From: Cladosporium sp. IMV 00045
Lineage: Eukaryota; Ascomycota; Dothideomycetes; Cladosporiales; Cladosporiaceae
Length of the DNA stretch: 64,000 bases
Assembly: GCA_001931905.2 (NCBI GenBank)
Contig: MSJI02000626.1
Span: 62,001-126,000 of the forward strand
Direction of reading: 5' to 3'
The position numbers and the translations under genes were made by a program. Of this stretch, positions 1-11,533 are shown piece after piece (position 1 is the first letter of the stretch; the number at the start of each line of letters is the position of its first letter). Under the pieces are notes generated by a model. That model saw nothing but the letters and a program-made list of their open reading frames with translations, searched no databases and had not been told where the DNA came from.

Positions 1-84
1 CGTTGTCGCCCAACATCATCCTACCAAGCACACACCCTCCATCACCTTCAAGACAACCTGACTGACAAGCTCTCACCAAAACAG

Positions 85-288
85 GGCCGCTCCATCGAAT
101 CCATGGACGACCTCTTCAAGCACCCGCTCTGGATGATGTGGAAGTACGCCTATCCGAAGGAAGAGGACAAGGTGCGGCGCGACGTGCAGCAGACCATGTA
201 TGATCAGGAGAAAAAGGCGGCGGAGCTGGAAGACGACGACGTGGAGAGGAAGATGCCGGAGGTGGAGACGGCGGAGAGGGTTAGGTGA
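85..288 (+). CDS. MFS sugar transporter, C-terminal exon (5' part outside window)
   Basis: This is the last exon of a gene that enters from the left. Bases 1-84 look like the 3' part of an intron, with a CTGAC branch-like motif near 58 and an acceptor CAG at 82-84. The exon opens in frame with GRSIESMDDLF, which matches the end of the 'PETKGRSLEEMDELF' signature found after the twelfth membrane helix of fungal sugar porters. About 56 charged residues follow, forming the usual cytoplasmic tail, and a TGA stop is at 286-288. The family imports mono- or disaccharides across the plasma membrane by proton symport. The substrate cannot be told from the tail. The family call is fairly safe; which member is unknown. 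Confidence 0.72.
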   Translation, partial: GRSIESMDDLFKHPLWMMWKYAYPKEEDKVRRDVQQTMYDQEKKAAELEDDDVERKMPEVETAERVR

Positions 289-913
289 TGAGATGGCTTG
301 TGTGGATTTGGTGAGATGGTGTTTTTGGGAGGGAAAGATGAATGAGAAGATAGAGGGCGTAGAAAGAGGGGGTTGGACATGATTTATGTTTATTTTTTGA
401 CGAAAGATTAAATTAAGAATGAAAGGAAAATCATTCAAAGCCACTTGAGTACCGAAGACTGAAACTCCATCTTAACACGAAATCAAAAAGCATGATTTAG
501 TACTCAGGCAAAAGCGCCCTTACATCTCTTCTGTTATGTTCTCGCTCTGTTCTGTTCTGTTCTGTTTCTGTAACAATATATCCATCGCCTCGCCGTAACA
601 ACAAACAGTCTTGCCGCTCCCGACTCGTATCCATCCTTCTCTCAAAAAAGCTACAATGCAGCCCTGGCATTCTATCCAACAAAGGGGAATACCGGTATAT
701 CCATTCTTCCCTCCGAAACGCCGTGCCTCTGAAGCTATAATGATGAACGTTTGAACAAAGGAAAAGAAGAGAAATCAAGATTGCGCGAGAGCTCAAAAGC
801 TTGCGGGTCGTAGGAGAAACACTGTCCCTTGTGTCATGTCAATGAGACGTATCGTGTGAACTCCGAGGGATAGAAACAAAAAAGAAAAAGAAAACAATAG
901 TCAAGTAACACGA
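289..913. other. Intergenic, convergent 3' ends
   Basis: No gene is supported here. It separates the tail of the sugar transporter from the convergent end of the patatin gene. It holds a short pentanucleotide run (546-570) and AT-rich stretches suited to 3' ends. Open frames in it have no recognisable domain. Confidence 0.6.
546..570. repeat. (TCTGT)n microsatellite
   Basis: Four uninterrupted copies of TCTGT followed by one imperfect copy. It lies in intergenic DNA with no coding role visible. Confidence 0.8.
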
Positions 914-3373
914 TCACTGCCTCCCCGGCGGCTTCAGCCCCTTCAACCCCGTACTCGTACTCCTCTTCCCCCTCCTCCCCAGCAGGGACGAGCACCTCTC
1001 ACGTCCCGGCTCCTCATCGCCCGCCACCACAGAGTGCTCAGGCGACTTGGCGCCGGGCAAGCGCATGATGGGCAAATTCTTCATGCCGTGGAAGAGGCGC
1101 TTGTAGCGCAGCTCCGGGCTGCTGGGGGGTTTGGCCGGGTCTTGCGCGGACGGAGCACTCGCGGTGGAAGCGGCGGGGGAGGAGGGCGTCATTGCCAGGT
1201 TCGCGGAGTGTGTAAGGACGGGCGAGCTGGGGCGCGGGGAGGGGGAGAAGTTGAAGGCTTTGGAGGCGATGGAGGGCGTGGCGGGTTGGGAGGCGGAGCC
1301 GTAGGGCCAGTTTGGCGTGGGCCAGTGGGGGCGTTTGGTGGGGCGTCTGGGGAGGGTTGAGGAGTCGTCTTCGGACTCGTCGGTGTCTGATAGGGGTGGC
1401 GAGGAGGATGTGAGGCCTGGGAGGAGAGAGGGGGAGCCGGAGAGGGTGCCGTCTTCGGAGGAGCTGCGGCTGCGGTTGGGGGCAATGGAGGGTGGGTAGG
1501 AGCTCAGAGGCTTGGTGACTGGGATGAACATGCTGGCAGTGGCGCGGTGGGATGCACCGGTCCGTCGACCGCGCATTTTCTCAGCAGTAGATTGTTGGCG
1601 TATGCGGCTGAGGCGCAAGTCGACTTGAGAGTCGCTGAAGACCACCCGTTCACGAGCATCTCGTACGGACTGGTCGATGGAACGCTCAACAGCGGTACGC
1701 CGTTTGATGCGGTCCAGCTCTGGCCAGGTGGCTCTTTCGCCTTTGTGCATCGCTTCCGCCATGAACTCGGGTGTGGGATTTGTCAAGACTTCGAGACCGA
1801 AAGAGGTTTCAGGAAGAATTGTAATATCGCCAGTGTAAGTCTGCTCAAGCATGGAACTGCCCATATGCACGAGCTTGCGTATTGCAGGGACGGGTACCTC
1901 ACCGAGCTGGTGCAGGCGAGTGACGACCTCTGTGCGCGCCAGCTCCGTCAAAGTATCCATCCAGCTTCTCTCCGAAGGATGGACGTCGGCGGTGGATTGG
2001 TCTTTGCGAAGGAAGGGGACGATGTGCGGATTAACCTGTGACACGATGAAATGGTTCACATCGAGCATGGCCCTGAGGCGGCCCAATGGAATGTCATGGC
2101 TGACCGAGCCATCGATGAAATACATATTGTCGCCGCCGAACCGAGTCGTCTCTCCAGTCCTCGGATTGCGTTCCAGCAGAGGCGCGGGCCTGTAAATGAA
2201 AGGCACCGAACATGATGCCGTCACCGCGGAACGAATGAGGACATGAGGAGCGGTGGCGTAGTTGAGGACGAGAGGCTCATCCTTGGCGTTCTCGTGAGAT
2301 ACGGCAACGGACAATATCCGCTGCGTCTTGTTGTATGCTTCTTGGAAAGTCATGTCTTTCACTTTCCGCTTCATGACATCGTCCAGGTTCTGAATGTCGT
2401 AGAGCGATCCCTTGGTGAAAAGTCGATACATCAAACTGCTCCACCTCGCCTGGTCCTCGCCCTTGGTGAAGACATCAAGGTCGTTGCAGAACTCCTCCAG
2501 TATGTCAGGAATCTCGTCGTCAGTCCTGGTGCACACAACAGCCGCGACGATGCTTCCAGCCGATGCGCCTGAGATCACACGAGGCAGCACCCGAGCTTCA
2601 AACATGGCTTTCACCACGCCAATGTGCATCATGCCCATGGTACCACCACCGGAAAGCAACAGACCAGTCCTCCCATAAGCCTGCCTTGCTTCCAAAACAT
2701 GTTGCCTGACAATATCCGCAACACGACTGTCCTTCCGCCGCGCAGCAAGCCGCATGGCGCTCTCAATCGTATCCACAGCCGTCGAGACATATCTCTCGAT
2801 CAAATCCTTGGTTCCCAAGCGACTGTACTGATACAATCTCGGATTCCCAATGCCGGCAACATCCCTACCCAACTCCGTACGAATCAGGCGCAGCATGCGC
2901 GACAAGTCCTCCTGATTCTTCGCATTCTCCAAATCCGCCAATTTGCGCTTCAGCGCTTCGACGTCGTAGTCCTTGCTCTCGTCCGTAGCCTTCCACGCGC
3001 GACACCCGTCCAAAGCATCCAGCTCTTCCGCCGCCTTGACCCACTCGCCATGCGCCCTAGCACCCCTCAGCCTCTCCTTCTGAATCAGCCGCTCTTGCTC
3101 TTCCTCCGCCAGTCTGATCTGCTCGTCCGAGAACTCGGCCGCGTAGCCTCCGACGTTTAAACTCCCCAAAGCATCGGTGACGTTGTGTATGGTGTCCAGC
3201 GACTCGCGCACGAGTCTCGTCAGGGGTTTGACGATCGCAGAGTATCCGCCGCCATGGTCTGCGGCAGCGACTCTTTGCTTCTTGACCGGCCGTCCGCCGT
3301 CGTCCCATGTGTTCTCGCCATGGCCGTGCCAGTCCCAGGCGACGGGCGGTTTGAAATCGTACAGACGCTCCAT
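914..3373 (-). CDS. Patatin-like triacylglycerol lipase (Tgl3/4/5 type)
   Basis: An intronless 819-residue protein. The patatin domain starts near residue 235. It has the oxyanion loop GGGTMG (242-247), the nucleophile elbow GASAG with Ser271, and the second catalytic residue in DGS (Asp421), so the Ser-Asp dyad is intact. The N-terminal half (about 45-230) carries the helical region usual for fungal and SDP1-type storage-lipid lipases. The C-terminal 200 residues are Ser/Pro-rich, probably disordered and open to phosphorylation. The family hydrolyses triacylglycerol on lipid droplets, and yeast Tgl4 also has phospholipase activity. The start is the first ATG of the frame. The yeast homologues usually read GTFG or GTYG at the oxyanion loop; the Met here is a mild variant. 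Confidence 0.88.
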   Translation of the reverse strand: MERLYDFKPPVAWDWHGHGENTWDDGGRPVKKQRVAAADHGGGYSAIVKPLTRLVRESLDTIHNVTDALGSLNVGGYAAEFSDEQIRLAEEEQERLIQKERLRGARAHGEWVKAAEELDALDGCRAWKATDESKDYDVEALKRKLADLENAKNQEDLSRMLRLIRTELGRDVAGIGNPRLYQYSRLGTKDLIERYVSTAVDTIESAMRLAARRKDSRVADIVRQHVLEARQAYGRTGLLLSGGGTMGMMHIGVVKAMFEARVLPRVISGASAGSIVAAVVCTRTDDEIPDILEEFCNDLDVFTKGEDQARWSSLMYRLFTKGSLYDIQNLDDVMKRKVKDMTFQEAYNKTQRILSVAVSHENAKDEPLVLNYATAPHVLIRSAVTASCSVPFIYRPAPLLERNPRTGETTRFGGDNMYFIDGSVSHDIPLGRLRAMLDVNHFIVSQVNPHIVPFLRKDQSTADVHPSERSWMDTLTELARTEVVTRLHQLGEVPVPAIRKLVHMGSSMLEQTYTGDITILPETSFGLEVLTNPTPEFMAEAMHKGERATWPELDRIKRRTAVERSIDQSVRDARERVVFSDSQVDLRLSRIRQQSTAEKMRGRRTGASHRATASMFIPVTKPLSSYPPSIAPNRSRSSSEDGTLSGSPSLLPGLTSSSPPLSDTDESEDDSSTLPRRPTKRPHWPTPNWPYGSASQPATPSIASKAFNFSPSPRPSSPVLTHSANLAMTPSSPAASTASAPSAQDPAKPPSSPELRYKRLFHGMKNLPIMRLPGAKSPEHSVVAGDEEPGRERCSSLLGRRGKRSTSTGLKGLKPPGRQ

Positions 3374-5394
3374 GCAGATGAAGTCGCAGTCGCCATGCGC
3401 TCAGTCGCGCTGGTGGCGTGGGAGCAGAAAGGAGAAGGCGTGGGTGGGAAGTCGAGTTTGTTCTTGTTGTTGGTTGCACACGCGAGATGTGGGGTGATGT
3501 TGAGGATTCCAAGTTTTTTCTTTGGTATCGCTGCGTCGCGATGTAACTCGAAAGTCAGGTCAAAGGCGCGGATGTCTCAAAGTCAAGAAATGAGAATCGC
3601 CAGATACGCTTGATAGTGGTGTAAGAAGAGAGAGCAGGCCCGTAAATGCGATCGGGCTCTGGCGGTGACGGCGGAGAGGGCAGATGAACGGTGACGCTGA
3701 GGTCACGTGTGGAGCAGAGAGTCAAGTAGTCCCACACTAGGAGGAGCGTGGAGATTGGTATGGGGAAGCAAATACCACAAGGAGGAACTACTAAGACGCT
3801 CCGAGCGCGCCGGCACTGGGCGGTATGCGAAAATAGCCAGAAGTGCCGTGAAGACTTGGGCGGATTGGCTTTTATGGCGGAGCGAGGAGGGGTGGTTATT
3901 TGATATGAGGGTGGAGGCTAAGTCGCCCCCGAAAGGATTGGGTTTTCTGATGATGATGCGAGACAAACTGCGAAATCCTAATCGAACGACTGCGTGAGAC
4001 GAGGCCGGCCTGCGCAAAGCGGTGTGTACAAGCCGTTATGTATGTATAGCAGATAAAATACATCTACATCTCTGCTCTCGCGCCATACATCAGGTGAAGC
4101 GTGTCACAAGGCCCCAATAATGTCTCAGCCAGTCATATGTGCAGGGCTGGGGGAAAAAAGGGAGGGAGATTATGCGGTTTCAGAAGCAGGCGACAGAACA
4201 GGCAAAAGCGAATGAGCGAAAGATGAACAAGGAAAAGAGAACGGCAAGAGAGAGTACAGTACATCGGATCTGGTACCTTACCCGGGCCGGGATGCACATG
4301 TGATGCGGGCAGGGTAATAATCATGAAGATGACGCAAGTATCCACGCACAGGGTACACAGGTACGCGGCGGAAGCGAAGACAGGTGACTGGGAATCTCTC
4401 ATCCATGTCCAGCACCAGGTCCGGTTTTGGAGGTCAGCAAGAAGTGGGAGAGGAAGAGAGGCTTTGGGGGAAGAGACGGGGGAGCCGAACAAATCCGTTC
4501 GGATCAGCCAGCAAAGTCTATACCAAACAATTCGTTAACAGGTAGCGAAGAATACGACAGAACGAGTCCTTCCTTCCCACCGCCATCTTCCTCTAGGTAG
4601 GTAATTAACTTGCCAACTTCGCAAATCCGCACAAAACACCCGCGCACCTGTGTCTACGTTGCATCGGCCCGCGGGATGGACAAATCGATGGAACGCAACC
4701 CAATCTTAAGCTCCCAAGCCTACTTTCACATGTCATTTTCCCTTTCCTATCTCATGACTGGCCAGCTGAACAAAAAACGCAAAAGCCCGATCTGACTCAA
4801 CCCCGGGGGGCGCTGCAAGGGCGCCGCACATGATTGAGCCAGTCGAGCCAGTGCCCCCTAACTTATGATGGAGGCAAGTGGTTCGCGAAGTGCAGTCGGC
4901 TGCAAGGCTCTCGACAGGGCTCTTTCGTCTCTTTGGTGTCACGCGAGAAGGTCTGGGAATGGGGGTGGCGATCAGCTAGCATCTTGCAGTTAGGCAGGAT
5001 GGGTTGGTTTAGCATGTGCATGTGCATGTGCATTTTGCATATATGCTGCTATAGCTTGTGCTTTCGTGCCGGTTTCAGATAAGGCGTGGGATGGGTTGGT
5101 TGGGGCCAGTGGGATGATGACAGCGGAGAGAGTAGAGGGGAGGTTGAGTCGAGGGGTTTGATCATTGAGTTGTTGATATCTTTGCCCAGTCTGACGACCA
5201 TGATTCCACTACAGACATTCAGACACAGCGTCATGTTTCGTGTGTGGACAGCGAAGAGATGTATGTATGCGCTGTTCTTTGCAAGCAGGATTTCTCGTTA
5301 GAAATAGAGATAAAATGAAGTCATTCTTAAATCGTAATATTCATCCAATCGGGAAATGAACAGTGAAATCATTTCCTAACCATATCGTCCACGT
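3374..5394. other. Intergenic, promoter side of the patatin gene and 3' side of the antiporter
   Basis: Two kilobases with no supported gene. Short open frames on both strands lack domain signatures. A (GCATGT)3 run sits at 5012-5033. The part next to 3374 must contain the patatin promoter; I see no clear TATA box. Confidence 0.55.
5012..5033. repeat. (GCATGT)3 microsatellite
   Basis: Three and a half copies of GCATGT, followed by a second AT-rich GCAT run. Intergenic. Confidence 0.7.
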
Positions 5395-8165
5395 TTACTC
5401 CTGGACCTTCGCCAGGACAACGAGCAGACTGGCTCGCATATTCTCGCCCAAGACCTTTTGTGCTGTGTTACCGAGACAGCCCGTCACGCTGCCGGAGTCT
5501 CCCGTGTTGCCTCTGCCCATGACGATGATGTCTCCTCCGTTCTTTGGGTTCTGCGCCACTTCCTTCTTTGCCCGTTCTAATGTCGCATCTAAGAGGGAGT
5601 TTGCCGAAACACTCTCGAAGATAACGCGGTCTCCAAGTTCAGAGGGGAGAGAGTTGCGCATCGTCGCGAAGAAAACCGCGTCGGACTCGCCTGACCAGGG
5701 AGCTGCGGCTTCTTTGCTGGTGGCTGTAACGGTGACTTGCTGCACGGCGTTGGAGCCACTGCCCTCTTCGCCAGACGAGCTGGATGGGGAGGTGGATGTG
5801 AAGTGCACGATTGTGGCGGTGACTTCTGGGTTTTCGGCGAGTTGCAGTACCAAACGGAGAGCAGCCCGTCCATCAGCGCCGCCGTAGAAAGGCAGGAAGA
5901 TGTGATGGCTCCGATCGATGGTCGGGAGTGTCTGGAACTCGCTGTGTTTGCGTAGACTGAGGGCGCTTGCGGAGCGACTCAGCGTGGAGGGACGCTGGCG
6001 TAGTGTTCCGCTGAAGCCTTTGTTGATGAATACTGCCGCGTTGCAGGTGGCAGTATCGAGCGCCTTGGTGACGAAGTTGTTGTATGCATCCGAAGCGAAC
6101 TTGTCCAGAGTACTGTCGCTTGAAACAGTTTGCGTCTCTGTAAGACCTCCAGTCTCGCTCCAAGGCAAAAGCAGAAGATCGGAGGACTGGTCGGTTGCCT
6201 TGTTGACAAGGACGTCTGGGAAAGAGCTTACTGGTGTGATGTTAACCTCGCCTGAGACAGCAAGGTTGTAGATCTGGCCGAGCACGCGAAAGGCGTTGAT
6301 GACGGGATCGAACAGCGAATATTCTTCGACTTCCGACACCTTCATGACGGATGAGCCACGATCTGCCAATTCGAGCAGTCTGACACCATGCACATGAAGT
6401 GGCTTCTTTCGTGGGTAGTCTCCAAGGCCGAGACCAGGATTGCCGTCTTGTGTCTCTGAATGTGCTGCCGTACCTGGCTTGCCTGCCGAAGGATGCTTTC
6501 TCTTCACCGAATCGTTTGGCTTGCCGCTCAGCAATGACACAAACGCAAGCAATGTTGGCATGTTGTCGAGACGCAAGTACACCAGCAGATTCTTGACCTT
6601 GTCAGACTGGAGCTTAGCTCGGACGACCTCGGTGTCGCCATGACTACCGTCAAGCGGTTTGCCAGTATCCCAATCGATTTCGCCTCTCTTCCAAGCTTCC
6701 AATTTCCTCTGGTACCAAGGTGGGTAGAGCGCTGCGGTCAATGGGGTAGTAGCGAACGTGGTGATGAGTGCCATGACGACGAAAATCGTAAATGTCCTTG
6801 TGCTCAGGATCCTAGCCTGCAGCCCAATGTTCAGCACGATCAACTCTACAAGTCCCTTGCAAGACATGAGAGCCCCGATAGTGAAGGATTCGCGCCAGAC
6901 CAAACCAGTCAATCGAGCGGCCAGGGTTGCACCGATGAATTTGGCAAAGAATGCCACGAAGATGACAGCGACTGTGTAACCCCAGGTAATCCCGTTATCC
7001 AGGAGACCGACATCCGTGTTCAGACCGGATAGGGCGAAGTATAGTGGTAGGAATAGTGCACCAATAAGATCTTCAATCTTCTCAGTGACCTTGATGGCGA
7101 AACCACCTTCGTGCGGACAAATGAGACCAGCCATGAAAGCACCGAAAATGGCGTGAACACCAATCACGCCAGTGAAGAAGGACGAACCAAGAGCGATCAT
7201 GAGGGTTAGCACAATCATTCCTTGAGAAGGGCCATCAGTGAGGGCGTTTCCTCGCCGTAACACCCACAGGAAAACAGGGCGAACGGCGAAAAAGAGGAAA
7301 AGTGCGTATGCAACGCAAGTTAAGAGGACCCAGAGGGCTGTGAGGCCGCTGCCAGCATTGACGAGGGCGACACAGAGGGCGAGAAGAATCCAGCCGACGA
7401 CGTCGTTTCCAACACCGGCTGATAAGACAATGACACCAACTGTGGTTGTGAGTAGCTTGAGTTCAGTAAGAATACGGCAGAGCACGGGAAAGGCCTGGTA
7501 CATGTCAGCAAAACCCATAGAATCACTTTGCCAGCCAAGCTTACCGTGATAGCCATCGCAACACCAACGAACAACATGAAAGTTCCAAACTCTATCGGCA
7601 CGATATTCGGCTCGTCCTGGAATTCATGATACAGACCCCAAGCAAGGGCACAACCAAGACCGAAAGGCAAAGCCATGCCAGCAAGACCGACACTCACAGC
7701 CGGCCGCCAATTGCTGATCAGCCATCGCATGTCGACTTCCAGACCGACCAAGAACAGAAACAACACCAGGCCGAGATTGGCGACCAGGTTGAGATTCGGG
7801 ATGGATTCTTGCGGGAAAATGGCATCGGTGAATCCAGGGATGCGGCCCATGACGGACGGGCCTAGGAGGATGCCGCCGATGACTTCTGCGATCACGCGAG
7901 GTTGGCGGATTCGAGAAAGAGGCCAGTGGAGGAGGCGGCAGAAGATGACGATGATGCTGGCCTGAAAAAGGACATGTTAGAGCTCTGGGCTGAGAAGGCC
8001 GAGCTGGTGGAATCGAGATAGCTATACCTGAATGATGAACAAGATGATGGGGTTCTTGGGATCATAGTCGGATGGGTCCTCGCCTTCGAGGATACCGCCT
8101 TGTGGTCTCGCGCGAAAGGTGCTGGAGGGACTCGCGGCGCTCGAAGCGCTGGTGGCGGACGACAT
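5395..8165 (-). CDS. KHA1: K+/H+ antiporter, CPA2 family (Kha1-like)
   Basis: Three exons on the minus strand: 8165-8028, 7961-7545 and 7494-5395 (introns of 66 and 50 bp, GTATAG..CAG and GTAAGC..CAG), giving 884 residues; yeast Kha1 is about 870. After a Ser/Ala-rich start, the membrane domain runs through the motifs RQPRVIAEVIGGILLGPS, NLGLVLFLFLVGLE, AFPVLCRIL, GVHAIFGAFMAG and MSCKGLVEL, which follow yeast Kha1 closely in order and spacing. The hydrophilic C-terminal half is long and ends in a region with alternating strands and helices that resembles the nucleotide-binding/USP-like tail of this family. The protein exchanges potassium for protons in Golgi-type endomembranes and helps potassium and pH balance. 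Both introns are phase 0. Confidence 0.93.
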
Positions 8166-9069
8166 GACTGCTACTGCCAGTGGTTTGTATGGCGGGTGGT
8201 GCGAGTGGAGCTCCCGGAGCTAGAAGATGCGGCGCTCAGCCTTGGAGGATGCTCCCACGCTCGATGGGCGATGGGTAGGAGACGGCTGTCATCAAGTATA
8301 TGTATGCTGATGAACAGATGTCCCAAGGTCAGATTGCGTGAGTTGTCAGAGAGGCAGAAACCGCCAGGTCGCCAAGGTCTTGAGAGGGCTTGCAGCTACG
8401 GACACGCGCGCACATGCTGATGCTCTCTCTGTCGCGGCGGCAGGCGGCGGGTGGGATTAGGCGTAGTGTGGTACCCTGCGTCTATTTGCTCTCAGTACCG
8501 AATGACCGCGACGTGCGAATACGTCCGTGAGCGTGGATGACCCCATGCGGGATCTGTCTTTGACGGATTGGATTGGCCTAGACTCTGGGCCATTCCAGAC
8601 GACGTTGGCTGGCTGACGACAATAGATGCTTGTGAATGTTTTCTCCAAGGCTCTTGATTATACATATGATATACCTCAATCATATTCTGCTGTGCTCTTG
8701 GCTTTTCTTCTCTTCATTGTTCGATGCAGCAATTCCACTGAAGATCGCGCCCGTGCTGCGTTTTTGACTCTTTACCGCCCAAAGTCTCGTCCAGGCGCAG
8801 CATCAGCACTCTCTTGGCGCCGCCTTCACGTCTCACAAAACCTGCGCCTTGTGTGTTGTGCATGTGCTCGACGCCTCTCTATTGTTTCCCACCACGTGCC
8901 AGTATAACCGCGCTGTCACAGGCAACAAATCTCACAAAGCCCTTGCAGAGCACGGGAACACCAGTACACACCCTCTCTTCGAAAGCTCGTGTATTCATGC
9001 TAAGCTACGCGCATTTACCGCGTATAACCTCTGCTGTACAAAACCTGCTCATGCAGCTCGCCAACAACA
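8166..9069. other. Intergenic
   Basis: Holds the promoter of the antiporter gene (right of 8165) and the 3' end of the GH92 gene. No further gene or strong signal is visible. Confidence 0.5.
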
Positions 9070-11533
9070 TTACGAAGCAGGGCTCGGCGGCAGAGGACCA
9101 TCTGCCCACCTCACCGCCTCGCGACCCAGAGAAAACTCCATCGTGCCACCCTCAGCGAAGACGTCCTCCCAAGTAACCCACGCCTTGTCCCAGTCCTCAC
9201 CGTTCACTCTGAGGCTCTGCACATAGATGCTTTCGTCCTGTTCCCCGCCGCTGCTCGTGATCCGCAGTTTCTTACCACCCCCCAAATCCAGCTCGAGCCT
9301 TTCGAACCACGGCGAGCCGATGAGGAACGTCGTCTGCCCCGTCACGGGATACAATCCTATCATGTTCCACAGCGCCCACGTCTGCATGGCGCCTGCGTCC
9401 GCGTTGCCTGGCAGGCCATCTGCGCCTGCGCCGAAGTAGTTCTTCGCGGCGTACCGTGAGTACTTGACGCTGAGGTCTTGCCTGCCGGCGAAGTTGAACA
9501 GGTAGGGCGTGGTATATCTGGTCGAAGTTATCAGTATATGTTATCTTAGCCTGTGATCGACTTGGTGTAGTTCATCGCACTTACGCAGGTTGGTTGCCAG
9601 GGTTGTAGATCGTATTCCCGAAATCCTCATTTCCATCAAACACACCAGGCTCGAAGAACTTCTCCAGACGGGCCGTGAAATTCTCCGCTCCGCCTGCCAG
9701 CTCGATCAAATGGTAGACATCGTGGTGTGCATTGAGCGAGTATGACCAGGGTACGTCCTGGTACAAGGGATCTGTGTATTGGTCAGCGAGCTGTCTAGGA
9801 TGTCATGCGTACGATGTCCGCGCATCTCAGCCTCAAAATCCTTGCATGAATCGGCAGTTTGACTCACCTCCCCAATAGCAGCCGCCACATTGCAGCGGGT
9901 CGTAGTCTTGAAAACTTCCGTTCTCGAATCTGGGAGCAACGAAACCACTGAAGCCAAGGCTTTCTTGTTTGGGGTTCCAGTGGTTTCTCCAGTTCCTCGA
10001 TCGGTTTAGGTATTTTGTCGCTTCGTCTTCCTTTCCTAGACCGGATGCTACCTGGTACAGACCGAAGTCATTGCTGGAGTATTCAACTGCTCGTGACACT
10101 GCACGGGAGAACCTAGGGGTAATGTAGCCCAGCGAGAGCCAATCTGGAAGTGCTCCACGGCCTTCCTTGGTAGACGATTCTGGGGCAATGGGATCGTTGT
10201 TGTTTGGCGGTACGTTTTCGGCGTTGGTTTGCATAGCCTCAAATGCGTCTTCCCAATCAACGCCTTGCACACCTTTCACGAAAGCATCTGCCAACACGTT
10301 ATCCGCATTGGAACCGCCTTGTGTGCGTCCAGTATACTCCGATGACCGTGCGTCGGGGAGAAAACCTTCGTTTCGCCAGATGTCGACCAAGCTGCGGATG
10401 ATCTCGCTGTAGGCTTTGGGTTGAAAGACTTGCCACATTGAAGTCGAGCAGCGGAAGAGATCCCACAAAGTGAAGAAGTCATCGTAGCTCGGTTCGTTTG
10501 AGCTCCACTTGCTGTTTTCTCCCGTGCGGTTTGAAGGGATCAGGTGCATTCCGTATAGGTAAGTGTATAGCTGGGTCAATGTGGTTTCGTTGGTCTCGGA
10601 CGTGGCGAATTTGGAAAATACGTCTGTTGCCCAACGATTTTGGGCGCGTGAGACGAGCGTGGCGAGGCCAGTTCCTGCGGGAATCTGAGTATCGGCATTA
10701 CTGCAAGCTTGTGTTGTGGAGATGAATGATATTCCAACCCGACAGGTAACAGACATGGTGTCGAAGGTGAAGACACCACCTTGCCGGTAGCTGCCATTGG
10801 TGGCGTTTGATCGATCGAAGGAATACAGTTCCGTGCCGTTGCCGGTGAAAGTACGTGCACTGATGGGGGTCTGATCAAAATGGCCGCAGAAGTATATAGT
10901 CCATTCTGGAGACAAGTTCCATCCATTGTTGTAGGTGCCATGACCCTGATACCCATCCTCAGTAAGTCTGAAGCTGCCTCCCGAATACTCTTGACCCCAA
11001 CCAAAGCCACGATAAGAAGGGAGTACGTGGCTGACATCCACGACGACAGCCTTTTGGTTTTGTTCAGGGAAAGTGTATTGATAAAAGCCGGCTCTCTCGC
11101 TACCAGCCAGCTCGACTGTGATCCCGCCTTGCAGTTCACTACGGTAATACCCTACTTCGGCGTAGTCTTCATCCGTTCTTTCTAGACCCAGGTCCACGAG
11201 GGGGTTGCTTAGATTCCCGACTGCTGGCATTTGGCTGACGACACCATATTTGGGAGCACCGCCAGTTCCAGTCTCATGCATCATTGAGAAGCCAAATATT
11301 TGACCTGACGGAAGGTAACCAGAATATGCGTCCGTGGTGCCATCTTGGACATCTGGTCCTAGCTTGACCATCGCAAACGGAGCGGCAACGACGCCAGGGA
11401 AGACATTGCCGCCATTTATAGTGCCGAGGAAGGGATTAGTGTATTTTGGAAAATCCGTGTTGTTGATTTGAGAAGCTGCAAAGCCAAGGACTGGAAGCCA
11501 TGAGGTAAGGAAAGGGAATTGAACTCGAGGCAT
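9070..11533 (-). CDS. Secreted glycoside hydrolase family 92 (alpha-1,2-mannosidase type)
   Basis: Three exons: 11533-9868, 9771-9585 and 9517-9070 (introns of 96 and 67 bp), giving 766 residues, normal for GH92. The start is taken at 11533 because the residues that follow form a signal peptide (hydrophobic core LPVLGFAAS) and the conserved N-terminal motif TNPFLGTINGGNVFPG comes soon after; an ATG further upstream in the same frame only adds a non-conserved leader. Later family blocks are GFSMMHETGTGG, LQCGGCYWGD (rebuilt across intron 1), PWSYSLNAHHD and GLPGNADAGAMQTWALWNMIGLYP. GH92 enzymes are calcium-dependent exo-mannosidases that trim alpha-mannose from glycoproteins or cell-wall mannan. 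The protein is presumably extracellular or vacuolar. The mannose linkage is not readable from the sequence. Confidence 0.92.

Noticed and set aside
4133..4492. 119-codon minus-strand frame with hydrophobic stretches
   Set aside because: No domain, no splice partner, composition like non-coding DNA; lies in an intergenic gap.
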